DNA from: Candidatus Liminaster caballi
GTDB taxonomy: Bacteria > Bacteroidota > Bacteroidia > Bacteroidales > UBA3663
Direction: 5' to 3'
Assembly (NCBI GenBank): GCA_018065085.1
Contig: JAGHUA010000003.1
Span: forward strand, 1-64,000
Length of the DNA: 64,000 nucleotides
Notes under the pieces: model-generated
Databases searched by the model: none
The model's input: only the letters and a program-made list of their open reading frames with translations
Told to the model about the DNA's origin: nothing
Position numbers and translations under genes: made by a program
Shown: piece by piece, positions 34,312 through 41,582 of the stretch
How positions within the stretch are numbered: the first letter of the stretch is position 1
How the letters are laid out: each line of letters begins with the position of its first letter

Positions 34312-36654
34312 TTACTTGAGCTGATCCATCGGCACCCATCCCTGTGTGGCGGTACTGTCGAACAGTTCCGGCTCCTTGGCCAGCGGGTCGGGGGCCTTGG
34401 TCGGGGTGGCGGTGGTTCCTGAGGCTGACGGGGTGTTGTCCTCCTCCTCGGTGATGCCCGTGGTGCGTCCCTTCGAGCGGAAATAGTCGCTCAGAGCCAC
34501 GGGGTCGCTCTGTAGGATGATGACCTCCACGGGGCCATCGTAGCCCGGCATACGGGCGTTGCGGAGCGTCTTGAACGGAGCGTCGGCGCTCGATTTCTTG
34601 TTGCAGCGGTCGCGTGGGTTGAGCTCCAGGTCGTAGAAGTTGGCGAAGTGCCTGAGCTTGGTCATGAAGGTCTGGCTGGCCATGTTCTCGCAGCCGCGCA
34701 CCAGCTTGACCTGCTCCTGTACGTCGGAGCGCACCACCTCCATATTGAGGTGCGGCGGGATGGCAGCCTGCTCGGGTGTGAGCCCATGGGCGGCGATACG
34801 CTCGCAGCCGAAGAAAAATTTCTTCGCCCAGTCGTGGAATGGCTTGCCCATCGCGTCGAGGTCGGCACGCTTCAGTATGTTGCGCATCGGTGGGGTGAAC
34901 TTGGAGCCGAACACCTCAGACAGCCGTAGATAGTCCTGTATGCAATAGACGGCGAAGTTGAAGTCGGCATTCCACTCGGCCTCACTGTACTCGTCATCAA
35001 AAAGCTCTTTGTCAAAATCGTCGTGAATGGTCCACGATGACTCGCCGGCCTCGGGGCGTGCACCGTGATAGTAGTCGCTCTGGATCTGAGGCAGCAGTCG
35101 CTCCATGGTGGACGGGCTGAAGTCCTGCATGACGTAGTTGGAGCTTAGCATGAACTTGGGAGTCTCGGCGGCTGAGAGCACCAGGGGGACGGAGTTCTTG
35201 CGCTCGATCTTCATTTCTCCGGTGATCTGTGAGTAGATGTTCTGGAGCTTGAAGTTCTGGCCGCAGTCGTCGAAGTAGCAGATGTCGGTGTCGCGTGTGA
35301 CGCGCTGCCACATGAACTGATTGCCGAAGAGGTTGTCCTGACGGCCATCGAACGGCTCCACCTTGCGGCCGCACATCTTGATGAAGTTGCAGCAGAAGGA
35401 TTTTCCCGATCGTCCGTTACACTTGCCCTCCTCGTCTATCTTGTTGTCGAGGAATATGAGCGCCACCGAACGGCTGGCCACCTTCTTGCGGAAGAGCATG
35501 TAGCCCGTGCCGAAGACCTTGGCCGTGTAGGTGTCGGCCTGTTCCTGGCGCTCCTGCTCGTTCAGGCGGTCGGACTGTAGGTCGAAGTGGTGGGCGTGGC
35601 GGTAGGCGCGCATGGCCTCACGTCCGGCAGCATCCAGCACCCCGTTCTCGTCCTCGAAGCTCATGACCATCTCCTTGCGCCAGCTCAGGCGGCTGGAGTT
35701 GATATAGACACCTTGCACGTTGCTGATAGGACGGTCGAAGCCCTCGGCATCCTTGACGTAGTTGATGGTCACGTCCACGCGCTTGTGTCCCTCCTCGTCC
35801 TCGATGATCTTGAGCTCGTGCGGACGGGGCAGCAGGTGGAAGTTGTGGTCGATGATCTTATCACTCCACACATAGTGGCCGTCGGGCTGCTTGTCGCGGC
35901 CACGCACCACGATGTTGTCCTTGCTGACCTCCACCACGCAGTTGCGGAAGAATAGCAGCTGCGTGCTATTGGTGCAGTCCACAAAGTTGAAGTCGCGGAT
36001 GTCGATGCCTTGCACGTCGGGGTCTTTCAGTCGGCGCACCTTGTTACGCACGGGCTTCGGGCAGGCGTTCTCGGGGTCCTGTGCCCAGCGGTTGATGAAG
36101 TTGAGCATGAGCTTGGTGGATGACTGAGACACCAGGTAGCCGTTCTGCTTGACCACGTTCGACGGGTCCACGGTCTGATCATCCAGCAGGTAGTAGCCGT
36201 GCAGACGCAGGAAGTAGTGCAGCTGCTCGGGGTCCATGTCGTACTTCATGCGCTTCTTCTCGTCCAGCGTCTCGGTCCAGAACTGAGCGGGCAGGGCTTT
36301 GTCCAACAGGTTCTCGAACCAGCTCTTCGTAGGGTGCAGCTCCATGGCATCGCGCAGATCCTTGCACGCCTTGCCTCGGTCGTTGATGCTGCTCATGTTG
36401 CCCCAGTAGAGCCACGCCGTGCGTATCTTTGGGTATTGCAGGGCCAGCTTCACGCCACGGGCGATACCCGTGCTGTCGATGTCGGGGATGGAGTACACGG
36501 TCTCGGCCTTCGTCTTGAGCTGTAGGTATTCCTTGACGGTCACGTCGTGGGTCTCGGAGTTAAACCACACGGGGTTCCATCCCAGCAGGGCACAGCACAG
36601 GCTGTCGCGCTCGCCGCAGCAGATGACCACGCCGGGCAGCAGGTCATCCTCGTG
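34312..36654 (-). CDS. Phage primase-helicase, C-terminal part after a frameshift
   Basis: About 780 residues in the frame that continues the primase after a one-base loss near 36654. The track's ORF reaches 36960, but its first 100 residues are a shadow of the N-terminal part. The TOPRIM domain opens it: GVVICCGERDSLCCALLGWN and, further on, YSIPDIDSTGIARGVKLAL with the acidic metal ligands. The helicase has Walker A NGRSGKSFCCNF (about residue 690 of the joined protein) and a Walker B-like ICYFDDCGQNF. The end is a Pro/Thr-rich tail. The intact product would be about 1,053 residues. Confidence 0.8.
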   Translation of the reverse strand, partial: HEDDLLPGVVICCGERDSLCCALLGWNPVWFNSETHDVTVKEYLQLKTKAETVYSIPDIDSTGIARGVKLALQYPKIRTAWLYWGNMSSINDRGKACKDLRDAMELHPTKSWFENLLDKALPAQFWTETLDEKKRMKYDMDPEQLHYFLRLHGYYLLDDQTVDPSNVVKQNGYLVSQSSTKLMLNFINRWAQDPENACPKPVRNKVRRLKDPDVQGIDIRDFNFVDCTNSTQLLFFRNCVVEVSKDNIVVRGRDKQPDGHYVWSDKIIDHNFHLLPRPHELKIIEDEEGHKRVDVTINYVKDAEGFDRPISNVQGVYINSSRLSWRKEMVMSFEDENGVLDAAGREAMRAYRHAHHFDLQSDRLNEQERQEQADTYTAKVFGTGYMLFRKKVASRSVALIFLDNKIDEEGKCNGRSGKSFCCNFIKMCGRKVEPFDGRQDNLFGNQFMWQRVTRDTDICYFDDCGQNFKLQNIYSQITGEMKIERKNSVPLVLSAAETPKFMLSSNYVMQDFSPSTMERLLPQIQSDYYHGARPEAGESSWTIHDDFDKELFDDEYSEAEWNADFNFAVYCIQDYLRLSEVFGSKFTPPMRNILKRADLDAMGKPFHDWAKKFFFGCERIAAHGLTPEQAAIPPHLNMEVVRSDVQEQVKLVRGCENMASQTFMTKLRHFANFYDLELNPRDRCNKKSSADAPFKTLRNARMPGYDGPVEVIILQSDPVALSDYFRSKGRTTGITEEEDNTPSASGTTATPTKAPDPLAKEPELFDSTATQGWVPMDQLK

Positions 36655-37472
36655 CCTTCGCCCTTGTTCTGGCGGTACTCCTTCAGAGCGCCCTCCAGCT
36701 CGTCCCATCCGTTGATGTAGCCCGTGTCGGTGCCACGGATGCCGGACGGGTAGTAGCAGAATTTCGGCTCGTCCTTCCACTTCTGCTCGCGCTTGCTCCA
36801 CCATCGGTCGGGACGGGCGCGGTAGATCTTCTTGAACATGGTGCCGTCGGCTGTCTTGCACTCGCGGAAGAATACCATGTACTGCTCGTCGCACTCGTGG
36901 GTGGTGGTGAAGCGGTGGCCGTTGTCGAGGGTCTTGCCGGTGTTGCTGATGCTCTTGCACGCATACCAGTGCAGCCTGGCCAGCGTGCGCTCACATGCCT
37001 CGGCACCATATACCTGGGACAGCGGACCGAAGAGGAAGCGGAGCTCGGCCTGGGTGAAGTGCTCGCGCACCTCCATGCGGTAGGTGTCGGGCTGCTCGTC
37101 GGGTGTGGCTTCGCGCACCTTCGCCGTCGAGGTGGTGGCGGTGTCGAGCATGGTGTAGTTCATGAAGGCACAGAGCTGCTTCAGGTTCTCGTAGTAGCGG
37201 TCGGTGGTGTCGGTCAGTCCCTTGTACTTGAGGAACGTCGCCCACCACGACGTGCCACGGTCAGCGCCGTGATCCTTGAAGCCCCACTCGCCGTTGTTGC
37301 CCTTGTAGAGGTAGCAGCTGGCGTTCTTGTCGTCGTAGTCGGGGTTCTTGAAGGGCTTCGAGTGACCGTTGTCCTGGCAGAACTTGATAGCGGCGGCATC
37401 CAGCCCGAAGATACGGGCGAGGATGTCGAGGCCGTTGTCTGACTGCTTCAGGATGTCCTCCTTCTTGATCAT
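36540..37472 (-). CDS. Phage primase-helicase, N-terminal part
   Basis: 310 residues in this frame, of which the first 273 or so are genuine; after KEYRQNKGEG the sequence turns into Ala/Ser/Cys-rich nonsense until the stop. It starts MIKKEDILKQSDNGLDILAR. Residues 30-80 (KPFKNPDYDDKNASCYLYKG, WGFKDHGADRGTSWWATFL) resemble the DNA-binding N-terminus of phage and plasmid primases. Restoring one C (GGCACGAG to GGCCACGAG) would join it to the TOPRIM and helicase part. Broken gene or sequencing error cannot be told apart here. Confidence 0.8.
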   Translation of the reverse strand: MIKKEDILKQSDNGLDILARIFGLDAAAIKFCQDNGHSKPFKNPDYDDKNASCYLYKGNNGEWGFKDHGADRGTSWWATFLKYKGLTDTTDRYYENLKQLCAFMNYTMLDTATTSTAKVREATPDEQPDTYRMEVREHFTQAELRFLFGPLSQVYGAEACERTLARLHWYACKSISNTGKTLDNGHRFTTTHECDEQYMVFFRECKTADGTMFKKIYRARPDRWWSKREQKWKDEPKFCYYPSGIRGTDTGYINGWDELEGALKEYRQNKGEGTRMTCCPAWSSAAASATACAVPCWDGTPCGLTPRPTT

Positions 37473-37487
37473 TGTGGTGTGACGGGG

Positions 37488-37946
37488 TTAAAAGGGTAAT
37501 AAATCGTCTTCGTAGAGTCCGTGGATGTCGCGCTTGAAGGTCTGGCTGGCCATGATCAGGTCGGTGTAGCCGAACGTGCGCAGGGTGTCCTCCTTGTTCT
37601 CGTCCTCGATGAGCACGGGGATGCCATAGACGTGGGCAGCGGCCCATTCCAGGCGGCAGCCCTTCGAGAACAGCCAGCCACGGCCCAGCAGGATGGCATC
37701 GGATTGCAGCAGCTGCTCGATGTCGCGCGCCATGTACTCCTCGTATTTCAGCTCGGGGTGATGCAGGCCGAAGTCCACGGGGTTGAACACCTCAAGCCGC
37801 TCGCCCGGACGGACGCCACGGCGCACGGTCAGCTCGATCGTCTCGTTGCGGTACTCCTTATGCAGCAGCTGCTCCAGGTTCTGCGAGCGCAGCAGGCTGT
37901 CGGCGGGGCTGTGTCCGCTCATTGGCAGGGAAATATATATCTTCAT
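37488..37946 (-). CDS. DUF4406 protein (deoxyribosyltransferase-like fold)
   Basis: 152 residues. MKIYISLPMSGHSPAD at the start and SDAILLGRGWLFSKGCRLEWAA near residue 90 are the signature of DUF4406, related in fold to nucleoside 2-deoxyribosyltransferases. Such phage proteins may act on nucleotides, but no activity is established for this group. It lies 15 bases before the primase start and is probably co-transcribed with it. Confidence 0.8.
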   Translation of the reverse strand: MKIYISLPMSGHSPADSLLRSQNLEQLLHKEYRNETIELTVRRGVRPGERLEVFNPVDFGLHHPELKYEEYMARDIEQLLQSDAILLGRGWLFSKGCRLEWAAAHVYGIPVLIEDENKEDTLRTFGYTDLIMASQTFKRDIHGLYEDDLLPF

Positions 37947-38012
37947 CGTTGTGTCGTTTTACGTGTTGTCATTGTTACATTGTGAGCATGATGTCGAGCG
38001 GTCGGCCTGGTC

Positions 38013-38180
38013 TTACGTGCGATGCCAGCCTGAGCGTATATCGTAAATTATTGCGGCCAAGACTCCGAACAGGGCGAGGACGAACATCATGAGGATGAAC
38101 AGGAAGACGCACGCCATGGCGCAGCCTTCTCGCTCGGGCTCATCCGTTATGTTGCCTCTTCGGGTGTCGATCTCTCGCAT
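38013..38180 (-). CDS. Small membrane protein (not in ORF track)
   Basis: 55 residues (MREIDTRRGNITDEPEREGC...), with one transmembrane helix (ACVFLFILMMFVLALFGVLA) and a short tail (YDIRSGWHRT). The start overlaps the 108-aa gene's end by 34 bases. A polar N-terminus, a single helix and a clean stop argue for coding. Function unknown; small phage membrane peptides often act in exclusion or lysis control, which is inference. Confidence 0.5.
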   Translation of the reverse strand: MREIDTRRGNITDEPEREGCAMACVFLFILMMFVLALFGVLAAIIYDIRSGWHRT

Positions 38181-38473
38181 TTCTTTACTCTCGTTTGCGG
38201 GCGGTAGTCAGGACGGACGGGCAGATGCCAGTCCACGTCCGCGACGCTGCCCAGGTACTCGTTCACCTTTCGCTCTCTCTCCCCTGATGGTCCTCCCTTA
38301 TAAATCGGCCAGTTGTAGCGCACAGTCTCAGGCTTGACGCAGATCTGCTCGGCGATGTCTTTGGCCACCTCCGGCCACATGTTGGCCAGCTGGTCGATGA
38401 TCTCTGAGCCATCTGGCAGCCGCTGGATCCATAGCAATCTTTCCTGGAGTGTCTTAAATCGGATTGAAATCAT
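38147..38473 (-). CDS. Small early phage protein, HTH-like, unknown
   Basis: 108 residues. MWPEVAKDIAEQICVKPETVRYNWPI looks like a helix-turn-helix in which 'AEQICVKPETVRYNW' would be the turn and recognition helix. The C-terminus is basic. It overlaps the 69-aa gene by four bases. A DNA-binding or early regulatory protein is plausible. Confidence 0.6.
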   Translation of the reverse strand: MISIRFKTLQERLLWIQRLPDGSEIIDQLANMWPEVAKDIAEQICVKPETVRYNWPIYKGGPSGERERKVNEYLGSVADVDWHLPVRPDYRPQTRVKKCERSTPEEAT

Positions 38474-38679
38474 AGATAAATCTTATAGCATTTATATTCG
38501 CTGATGACCTTGCTGTTTGACCAGTGGTGGGGCATCTTCTTGAGCAGTCGTGTCGGTCGTCCGCACACCATGATGACGATGTGACGGATGTGGAGGCGTT
38601 CGGCGGTGGCGATGGCCTCGTCTCTGGTGGTGCACCTCAGGTGCTCGCCTTCGGCTGTCCGCATGACGAACTCGATCAT
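38470..38679 (-). CDS. Small early phage protein, unknown
   Basis: 69 residues from MIEFVMRTAEGEHLRCTTRD; the track's start at 38736 adds 19 residues that lie in the arm of a long inverted repeat. Compact alpha/beta appearance (DEAIATAERLHIRHIVIMV). ATGA overlap with the next gene. No family recognised. Confidence 0.55.
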   Translation of the reverse strand: MIEFVMRTAEGEHLRCTTRDEAIATAERLHIRHIVIMVCGRPTRLLKKMPHHWSNSKVISEYKCYKIYL

Positions 38680-38719
38680 GATCCTGCTCTGAGGCCGTGA
38701 TGAGTCGAGGAAGGGAATG

Positions 38720-38798
38720 GGGGAGCCGGTCCCCAATGATTTGCTTACAAAGTTGCTTTCGATTTGTCATTTACAATTTATTAAATCTCCGGCTCCCC
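38720..38798. repeat. Long-range inverted repeat between early genes
   Basis: GGGGAGCCGG (38720-38729) is matched by CCGGCTCCCC (38789-38798) across about 59 bases. It lies between the 84-aa and 69-aa genes. It could fold in the leftward mRNA as a partial terminator or attenuator; no U-tract is seen. Confidence 0.4.
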
Positions 38799-38825
38799 GT
38801 TCCTCGGCTCTTACATCATAGGCTC

Positions 38826-39080
38826 TTACTTTTTAGGGGTTAGACAATAGGGGTTCTCTCTCAGGCTTTTCTTGTGCTCTCGCTCTTCTGCATATAGTAG
38901 CTTAAATAGGTCGGCAGTGGCTTTGTCCGGCTTGAAAACGCCGCAGCAGCCCATCTTCGGCACTCTTTTATGTAGTAGCGAGCAATACACCATATCATCG
39001 GACGGTACGCGCGTCGGGCGCTCCTTATGGCAGTATAGGCACCGGTGGTGCAGTAGTCGTTCGTGTTCATAGGCGTTCAT
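38826..39080 (-). CDS. Small zinc-ribbon-like phage protein
   Basis: 84 residues. HRCLYCHKERPTRV gives a CxxCH pair, and further Cys at VYCS and GCCGVFKPD could complete a zinc site. The end is basic (PYCLTPKK). It overlaps the two-helix membrane protein by 14 bases. No enzymatic motif; likely a small nucleic-acid or protein-binding factor. Confidence 0.6.
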   Translation of the reverse strand: MNAYEHERLLHHRCLYCHKERPTRVPSDDMVYCSLLHKRVPKMGCCGVFKPDKATADLFKLLYAEEREHKKSLRENPYCLTPKK

Positions 39081-39297
39081 CTTCTTTTCCCTCTTCGATA
39101 TATGGCTGGAGGTGCATGTATGCGAAGAGCGCGCTCATGCCTCCCAGCCCGGCCAGCAGAGGGCACAGGTCGTTGTTGTTGGTCTCTTCCAGGTCCATGC
39201 CGTAGAGACAGATCATTACACTCACGATGAGCCACGCAAAGATGGCCATCATCTTCAGATCACGAGAGCGCTGGCTCTCTTTGTTCACATTTGCCAT
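39067..39297 (-). CDS. Small two-helix membrane protein
   Basis: 76 residues with two hydrophobic stretches (MMAIFAWLIVSVMICLYGM and CPLLAGLGGMSALFAYMHL) joined by a short acidic loop. The N-terminus is basic. It lies in the early region, 50 bases after the 105-aa gene. A superinfection-exclusion role is conceivable for an early membrane protein but is not shown. Confidence 0.6.
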   Translation of the reverse strand: MANVNKESQRSRDLKMMAIFAWLIVSVMICLYGMDLEETNNNDLCPLLAGLGGMSALFAYMHLQPYIEEGKEDERL

Positions 39298-39347
39298 AAA
39301 AGTTTAATAAATTAAATCGTTGGTTATATTGATGGGCCCCTCAGGGC

Positions 39348-39665
39348 TTATTTCTCAAAGGTCTCGGTCACGTCCTGGGCGGGACCCTTGCTATAGTGGG
39401 GAGTGGTGATACCGTTGCCGTAGCGCGGTGTCTGGTCTTTCATGCCTTCGGGATGCTTGCACTTGACAGCTACCCGGGCGGGTTCTTTGGTGTCGTCGGT
39501 GAAGGTAGGCCCACGGAACGGGCAGATCGTCCGGCAGTAGGCATCGCCGCACATGACGCGGACGTTGTGGTTGATGCTCTCGTACCATTGCCCGTGCGGA
39601 CACTCGCGGTCGTAGCCTCCAGAGGTCTCGTCCTTCGTCACCTCATACAGATGATAGTCGGCCAT
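39348..39665 (-). CDS. Small Cys-rich early phage protein
   Basis: 105 residues. Cysteines in ECPHGQWYES, VMCGDAYCRTICPFRG and KCKHPEG suggest a metal-binding domain. It starts one base after the lectin-like gene's stop, so the two are coupled. Function unknown. Confidence 0.65.
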   Translation of the reverse strand: MADYHLYEVTKDETSGGYDRECPHGQWYESINHNVRVMCGDAYCRTICPFRGPTFTDDTKEPARVAVKCKHPEGMKDQTPRYGNGITTPHYSKGPAQDVTETFEK

Positions 39666-39666
39666 G

Positions 39667-40200
39667 TCATTCGGGGTTAGAGGTTACACTGTCCGGCTGT
39701 TCCTCGTTGCCCCAGCACTGAGCCACGTCTGGGTCGGTGAAGTAGAAGTCGGCGTAGATGTCCAGGAACTGCTCGCCCGCGTATTCGGCCAGCGCCTCAG
39801 TTTTGAAGGCAAGGCGCGCGCCGCCGTACGTGTTCGAGTACGATGACGCATTATTCGCGTTCGCACAAACGAGGCCGCCGCCCGCGTTCGCATTGTTGCT
39901 GGAGCGGCCCACGACACGCCCCAGTGGCTTCGCGTGTAGCTCAGGATGATCAGCGGCGAACTCTTCAGTGCAGACAAAGCACCAGGGGTAGTAGCGGCGC
40001 TCACCTGGATCGAAGGTTGGCACCCATCCCTCGTTCAGGGCTTCGGCAATCAGTCGGATCTTGAAAGCTGCCACCATATCAGAGGGCAGCAAGTGGGTGA
40101 TGGCATAGAACTCTCCCGGCTCCATCTTGACGGCCTTGAGCACGTCATCCATCGTCTTGATCTTCTCACAGATCTCAGGGAGTTTAGTTTTTTTTCTCAT
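39667..40200 (-). CDS. DGR-target-like small lectin-fold phage protein
   Basis: 177 residues from MRKKTKLPEICEKIKTMDDV at 40200; the track's start lies within the promoter leader. EALNEGWVPTFDPGERRYYPW and TEALAEYAGEQFLDIYADF match a small protein family I recall from Bacteroidetes phages. The centre reads GRVVGRSSNNANAGGGLVCA then NANNASSYSNTYGGARLAF: alternating Asn/Ala/Ser/Tyr/Gly as in variable regions of DGR C-type-lectin targets, with Asn written as AAC/AAT. The RVVGRS codons are identical to those at the end of the giant fibre. First gene of the leftward early operon. Confidence 0.75.
   Translation of the reverse strand: MRKKTKLPEICEKIKTMDDVLKAVKMEPGEFYAITHLLPSDMVAAFKIRLIAEALNEGWVPTFDPGERRYYPWCFVCTEEFAADHPELHAKPLGRVVGRSSNNANAGGGLVCANANNASSYSNTYGGARLAFKTEALAEYAGEQFLDIYADFYFTDPDVAQCWGNEEQPDSVTSNPE
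39820..39918 (-). repeat. DGR template/variable-repeat-like segment
   Basis: The last 18 bases (39901-39918) are identical to window positions 1-18 in the same strand and codon phase. The adjoining coding strand has repeated AAC/AAT and TAC codons (seven Asn and two Tyr among about 30 codons) between GC-rich GCG/GGC codons. Adenine-bearing codons at variable positions are the hallmark of DGR templates. The other copy lies mostly beyond the left edge, so pairing cannot be verified. Confidence 0.5.
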
Positions 40201-40238
40201 TTCTTTTGTTAGATAAAATAAATTGTTTATATTCGCAT

Positions 40239-40258
40239 CGTGCTGACGGGTTAGCACG
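40239..40258. promoter_or_regulatory. Candidate repressor operator (inverted repeat)
   Basis: CGTGCT-N8-AGCACG overlaps the predicted start point of the leftward early promoter, as expected for a lysogenic repressor operator. Further possible sites nearby are the direct repeat TCCGTAATT twice (40330-40350) and TTAGATAA at about 40209 and 40300. Confidence 0.5.
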
Positions 40259-40261
40259 GTG

Positions 40262-40293
40262 CAAATATAGGGACTATTAGAAGATACTGCAAA
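40262..40293 (-). promoter_or_regulatory. Leftward early promoter
   Basis: Minus-strand TTTG (40293-40290), 20 bases, then TATATTTG (40269-40262) is a perfect Bacteroidetes promoter. Start near 40255, about 55 bases before the first early gene. It faces the repressor gene. Confidence 0.7.
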
Positions 40294-40360
40294 TTTTATT
40301 AGATAATCCTTCGTATTTGGCCTGATTTATCCGTAATTATTCCGTAATTGATATACAAAC

Positions 40361-40807
40361 ATGGCAATAAAAGACAGAATACTCGAATTTATCGAAGCGT
40401 CTGGCCTTACCGTCCAGCAGTTCGAGCAAAAGAGCCATTTATCGAATGGCTACATCCGTATGGTGAAGTCGTCTATCGGCTCTGACAAATTAGAGAATAT
40501 TGTCCGCGCGTTCGATAATCTTTCAGCGGACTGGCTCCTCCGTGGAGAGGGCAGTATGTTGCGAGAAAGTGGCACGCAGACATTCCAAAACTCCAATTTG
40601 TCTGGAAATAAGCTCGGAAACTTTTCGAGCCTCCACGCGAACGACGCGCAGGGGCTCAAGATAATCAGCGATCAGCTCGATCGCAAGGATGACCAGATAA
40701 ACGAGCTCATCGCCCACGGACGTGAGCAGACGGCCCTCATGACGCAGATCCTGGCCCTCCGTCACTCTTCACAGTGTGACAGCAGCGTGCCAAATGACCC
40801 CAAATAA
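40361..40807 (+). CDS. Phage HTH repressor (cI-like)
   Basis: 148 residues, the only rightward phage gene. Residues 1-65 form a helix-turn-helix DNA-binding domain (ILEFIEASGLTVQQFEQKSH, LSNGYIRMVKSSIGSDKLEN, FDNLSADWLLRGEGSML), typical of XRE-family repressors in Bacteroidetes prophages. The rest is polar with a helical stretch (LKIISDQLDRKDDQINELIA) likely for oligomerisation. No LexA-type Ser-Lys protease domain, so induction is not by simple RecA cleavage. It is divergent from the early operon across a 160-base control region and followed by a strong terminator. Confidence 0.85.
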   Translation: MAIKDRILEFIEASGLTVQQFEQKSHLSNGYIRMVKSSIGSDKLENIVRAFDNLSADWLLRGEGSMLRESGTQTFQNSNLSGNKLGNFSSLHANDAQGLKIISDQLDRKDDQINELIAHGREQTALMTQILALRHSSQCDSSVPNDPK

Positions 40808-40886
40808 CAACAATCAAATCGTGCCCCCAGCACCTCCAGGGCAGTGGTGTCTTTCCACGCGGAAATCTCGTTCTCTCCGCCTGAAG

Positions 40887-40914
40887 GGCTTGCAAGTCAT
40901 TGCAAGCCTTTTTT
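40887..40914 (+). terminator. Intrinsic terminator after repressor
   Basis: GGCTTGCAA-GTCA-TTGCAAGCC followed by six T: a perfect 9-bp stem and U-tract, about 80 bases after the repressor stop. The region from here to 41169 has no supported gene; it contains the promoter listed next and probably the prophage/host junction. Confidence 0.9.
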
Positions 40915-41016
40915 GCTGTTCGCTCGGCATGAACAATATGAGATTTGTGTTGAATACGACACAAAATATGTGTTTTTGTGCGCCATTTTTCAAAAAAACA
41001 TTAAAATTCCCGATTT

Positions 41017-41049
41017 GTTTTGGCGGTGTGGCGTCGAATTGCTATCTTT
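41017..41049 (+). promoter_or_regulatory. Rightward promoter before the truncated host gene
   Basis: TTTG, 20 bases, TATCTTTG: perfect Bacteroidetes consensus. It is followed by an AT-rich leader (AATATATTTATAATATAC) of the kind found before genes for exported proteins. Confidence 0.7.
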
Positions 41050-41169
41050 GCGCCCAATCACAATGCGTGCGCGCGTTCAAAATATATTTATAATATACAA
41101 ACCCAATATAAACTGTGGCATTGCTCAAAAATTCAACCAACATCACGTCTCTTTGCATGATGCTACGAG

Positions 41170-41451
41170 ATGTGGCGTGTTCCTGCTGGTAGCGTCAATG
41201 CCGCAGGTGAGGTGGCTGATGAGGTAATCTTCCAGTTGCCGGTATATGAGGGTGCTTCGTCTGCTCCTGAGTATCGTGATTATGACAACGATACATGCGG
41301 CATCAACGAACGCTGGTATGTTGATGACTCTATCGAGGCGATTGATAATGCAGATCTCGATGGCACCATCTACGACCTCCAGGGCCGTCGCGTTGATAAG
41401 ATTATCCCAGGACACATCTATATCGTCAATGGCAAGAAGATGATTCTTTAA
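41170..41451 (+). pseudogene. C-terminal remnant of an exported host protein
   Basis: 93 residues without signal peptide. The end is a Bacteroidales C-terminal tail (IYDLQGRRVDKIIPGHIYIV). A stop lies 12 bases before the ATG, so the frame does not extend upstream. The promoter and leader at 41.02-41.15 kb look intact while the body of the protein is missing, so this is probably a gene gutted by deletion or by prophage insertion. The body might lie on the far side of the prophage. It could still be expressed as a short peptide. Confidence 0.55.
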
Positions 41452-41470
41452 GAATCCCAGGTGTGGGAAT

Positions 41471-41513
41471 AAAACTATGGCCAACCAGGCATCGCCTGAT
41501 TGGCCATAGTTTT
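41471..41513. terminator. Bidirectional terminator
   Basis: AAAACTATGGCCAA pairs with TTGGCCATAGTTTT, and inside it CAGGC with GCCTG, giving a near-perfect 20-bp stem with A and T runs on either side. It serves the remnant gene and the convergent deacetylase gene. Confidence 0.85.
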
Positions 41514-41533
41514 TATTATTGGGGGAGGTTATT

Positions 41534-41580
41534 GGTCTAATTGGCCCAATTGGCCTAATTAGCCCAATTAGCCTAATAGG
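41534..41580. repeat. 9-bp tandem repeats (AATTGGC/AATTAGC type)
   Basis: Five 9-base units in a row, CTAATTGGC, CCAATTGGC, CTAATTAGC, CCAATTAGC, CTAATAGGC, directly after the deacetylase stop. The same unit type, inverted, recurs at 46.39-46.48 kb. Confidence 0.7.
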
Positions 41581-41582
41581 CT

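Larger units (their letters stand above)
1..41100. mobile_element. Prophage (siphovirus-like), left end outside window
   Basis: Contiguous phage genes: repressor, primase-helicase, methyltransferase, S49 head protease, capsid, terminase, portal, tape measure and giant tail protein. Nearly all are leftward, tightly packed and often overlapping. The right limit is inferred from the change to host genes and a truncated host-type gene at 41.17 kb. The left limit is not in the window. No integrase or transposase was seen, so the integration mode is unknown. The long tape measure and tail-tube-like protein favour a long-tailed phage. Confidence 0.9.

Noticed and set aside
36657-36960. N-terminal 100 residues of the 882-aa ORF
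   Set aside because: His/Gln/Arg/Pro-rich shadow of the primase N-terminal frame; coding switches frame near 36654.
1-41100. Mu-like transposable phage
   Set aside because: No transposase A/B genes follow the repressor; a primase-helicase is present instead. The left end is missing, so this is not fully excluded.
40844-41227. Plus-strand 127-aa ORF after the repressor
   Set aside because: Crosses a perfect terminator and a promoter, and has no domain.
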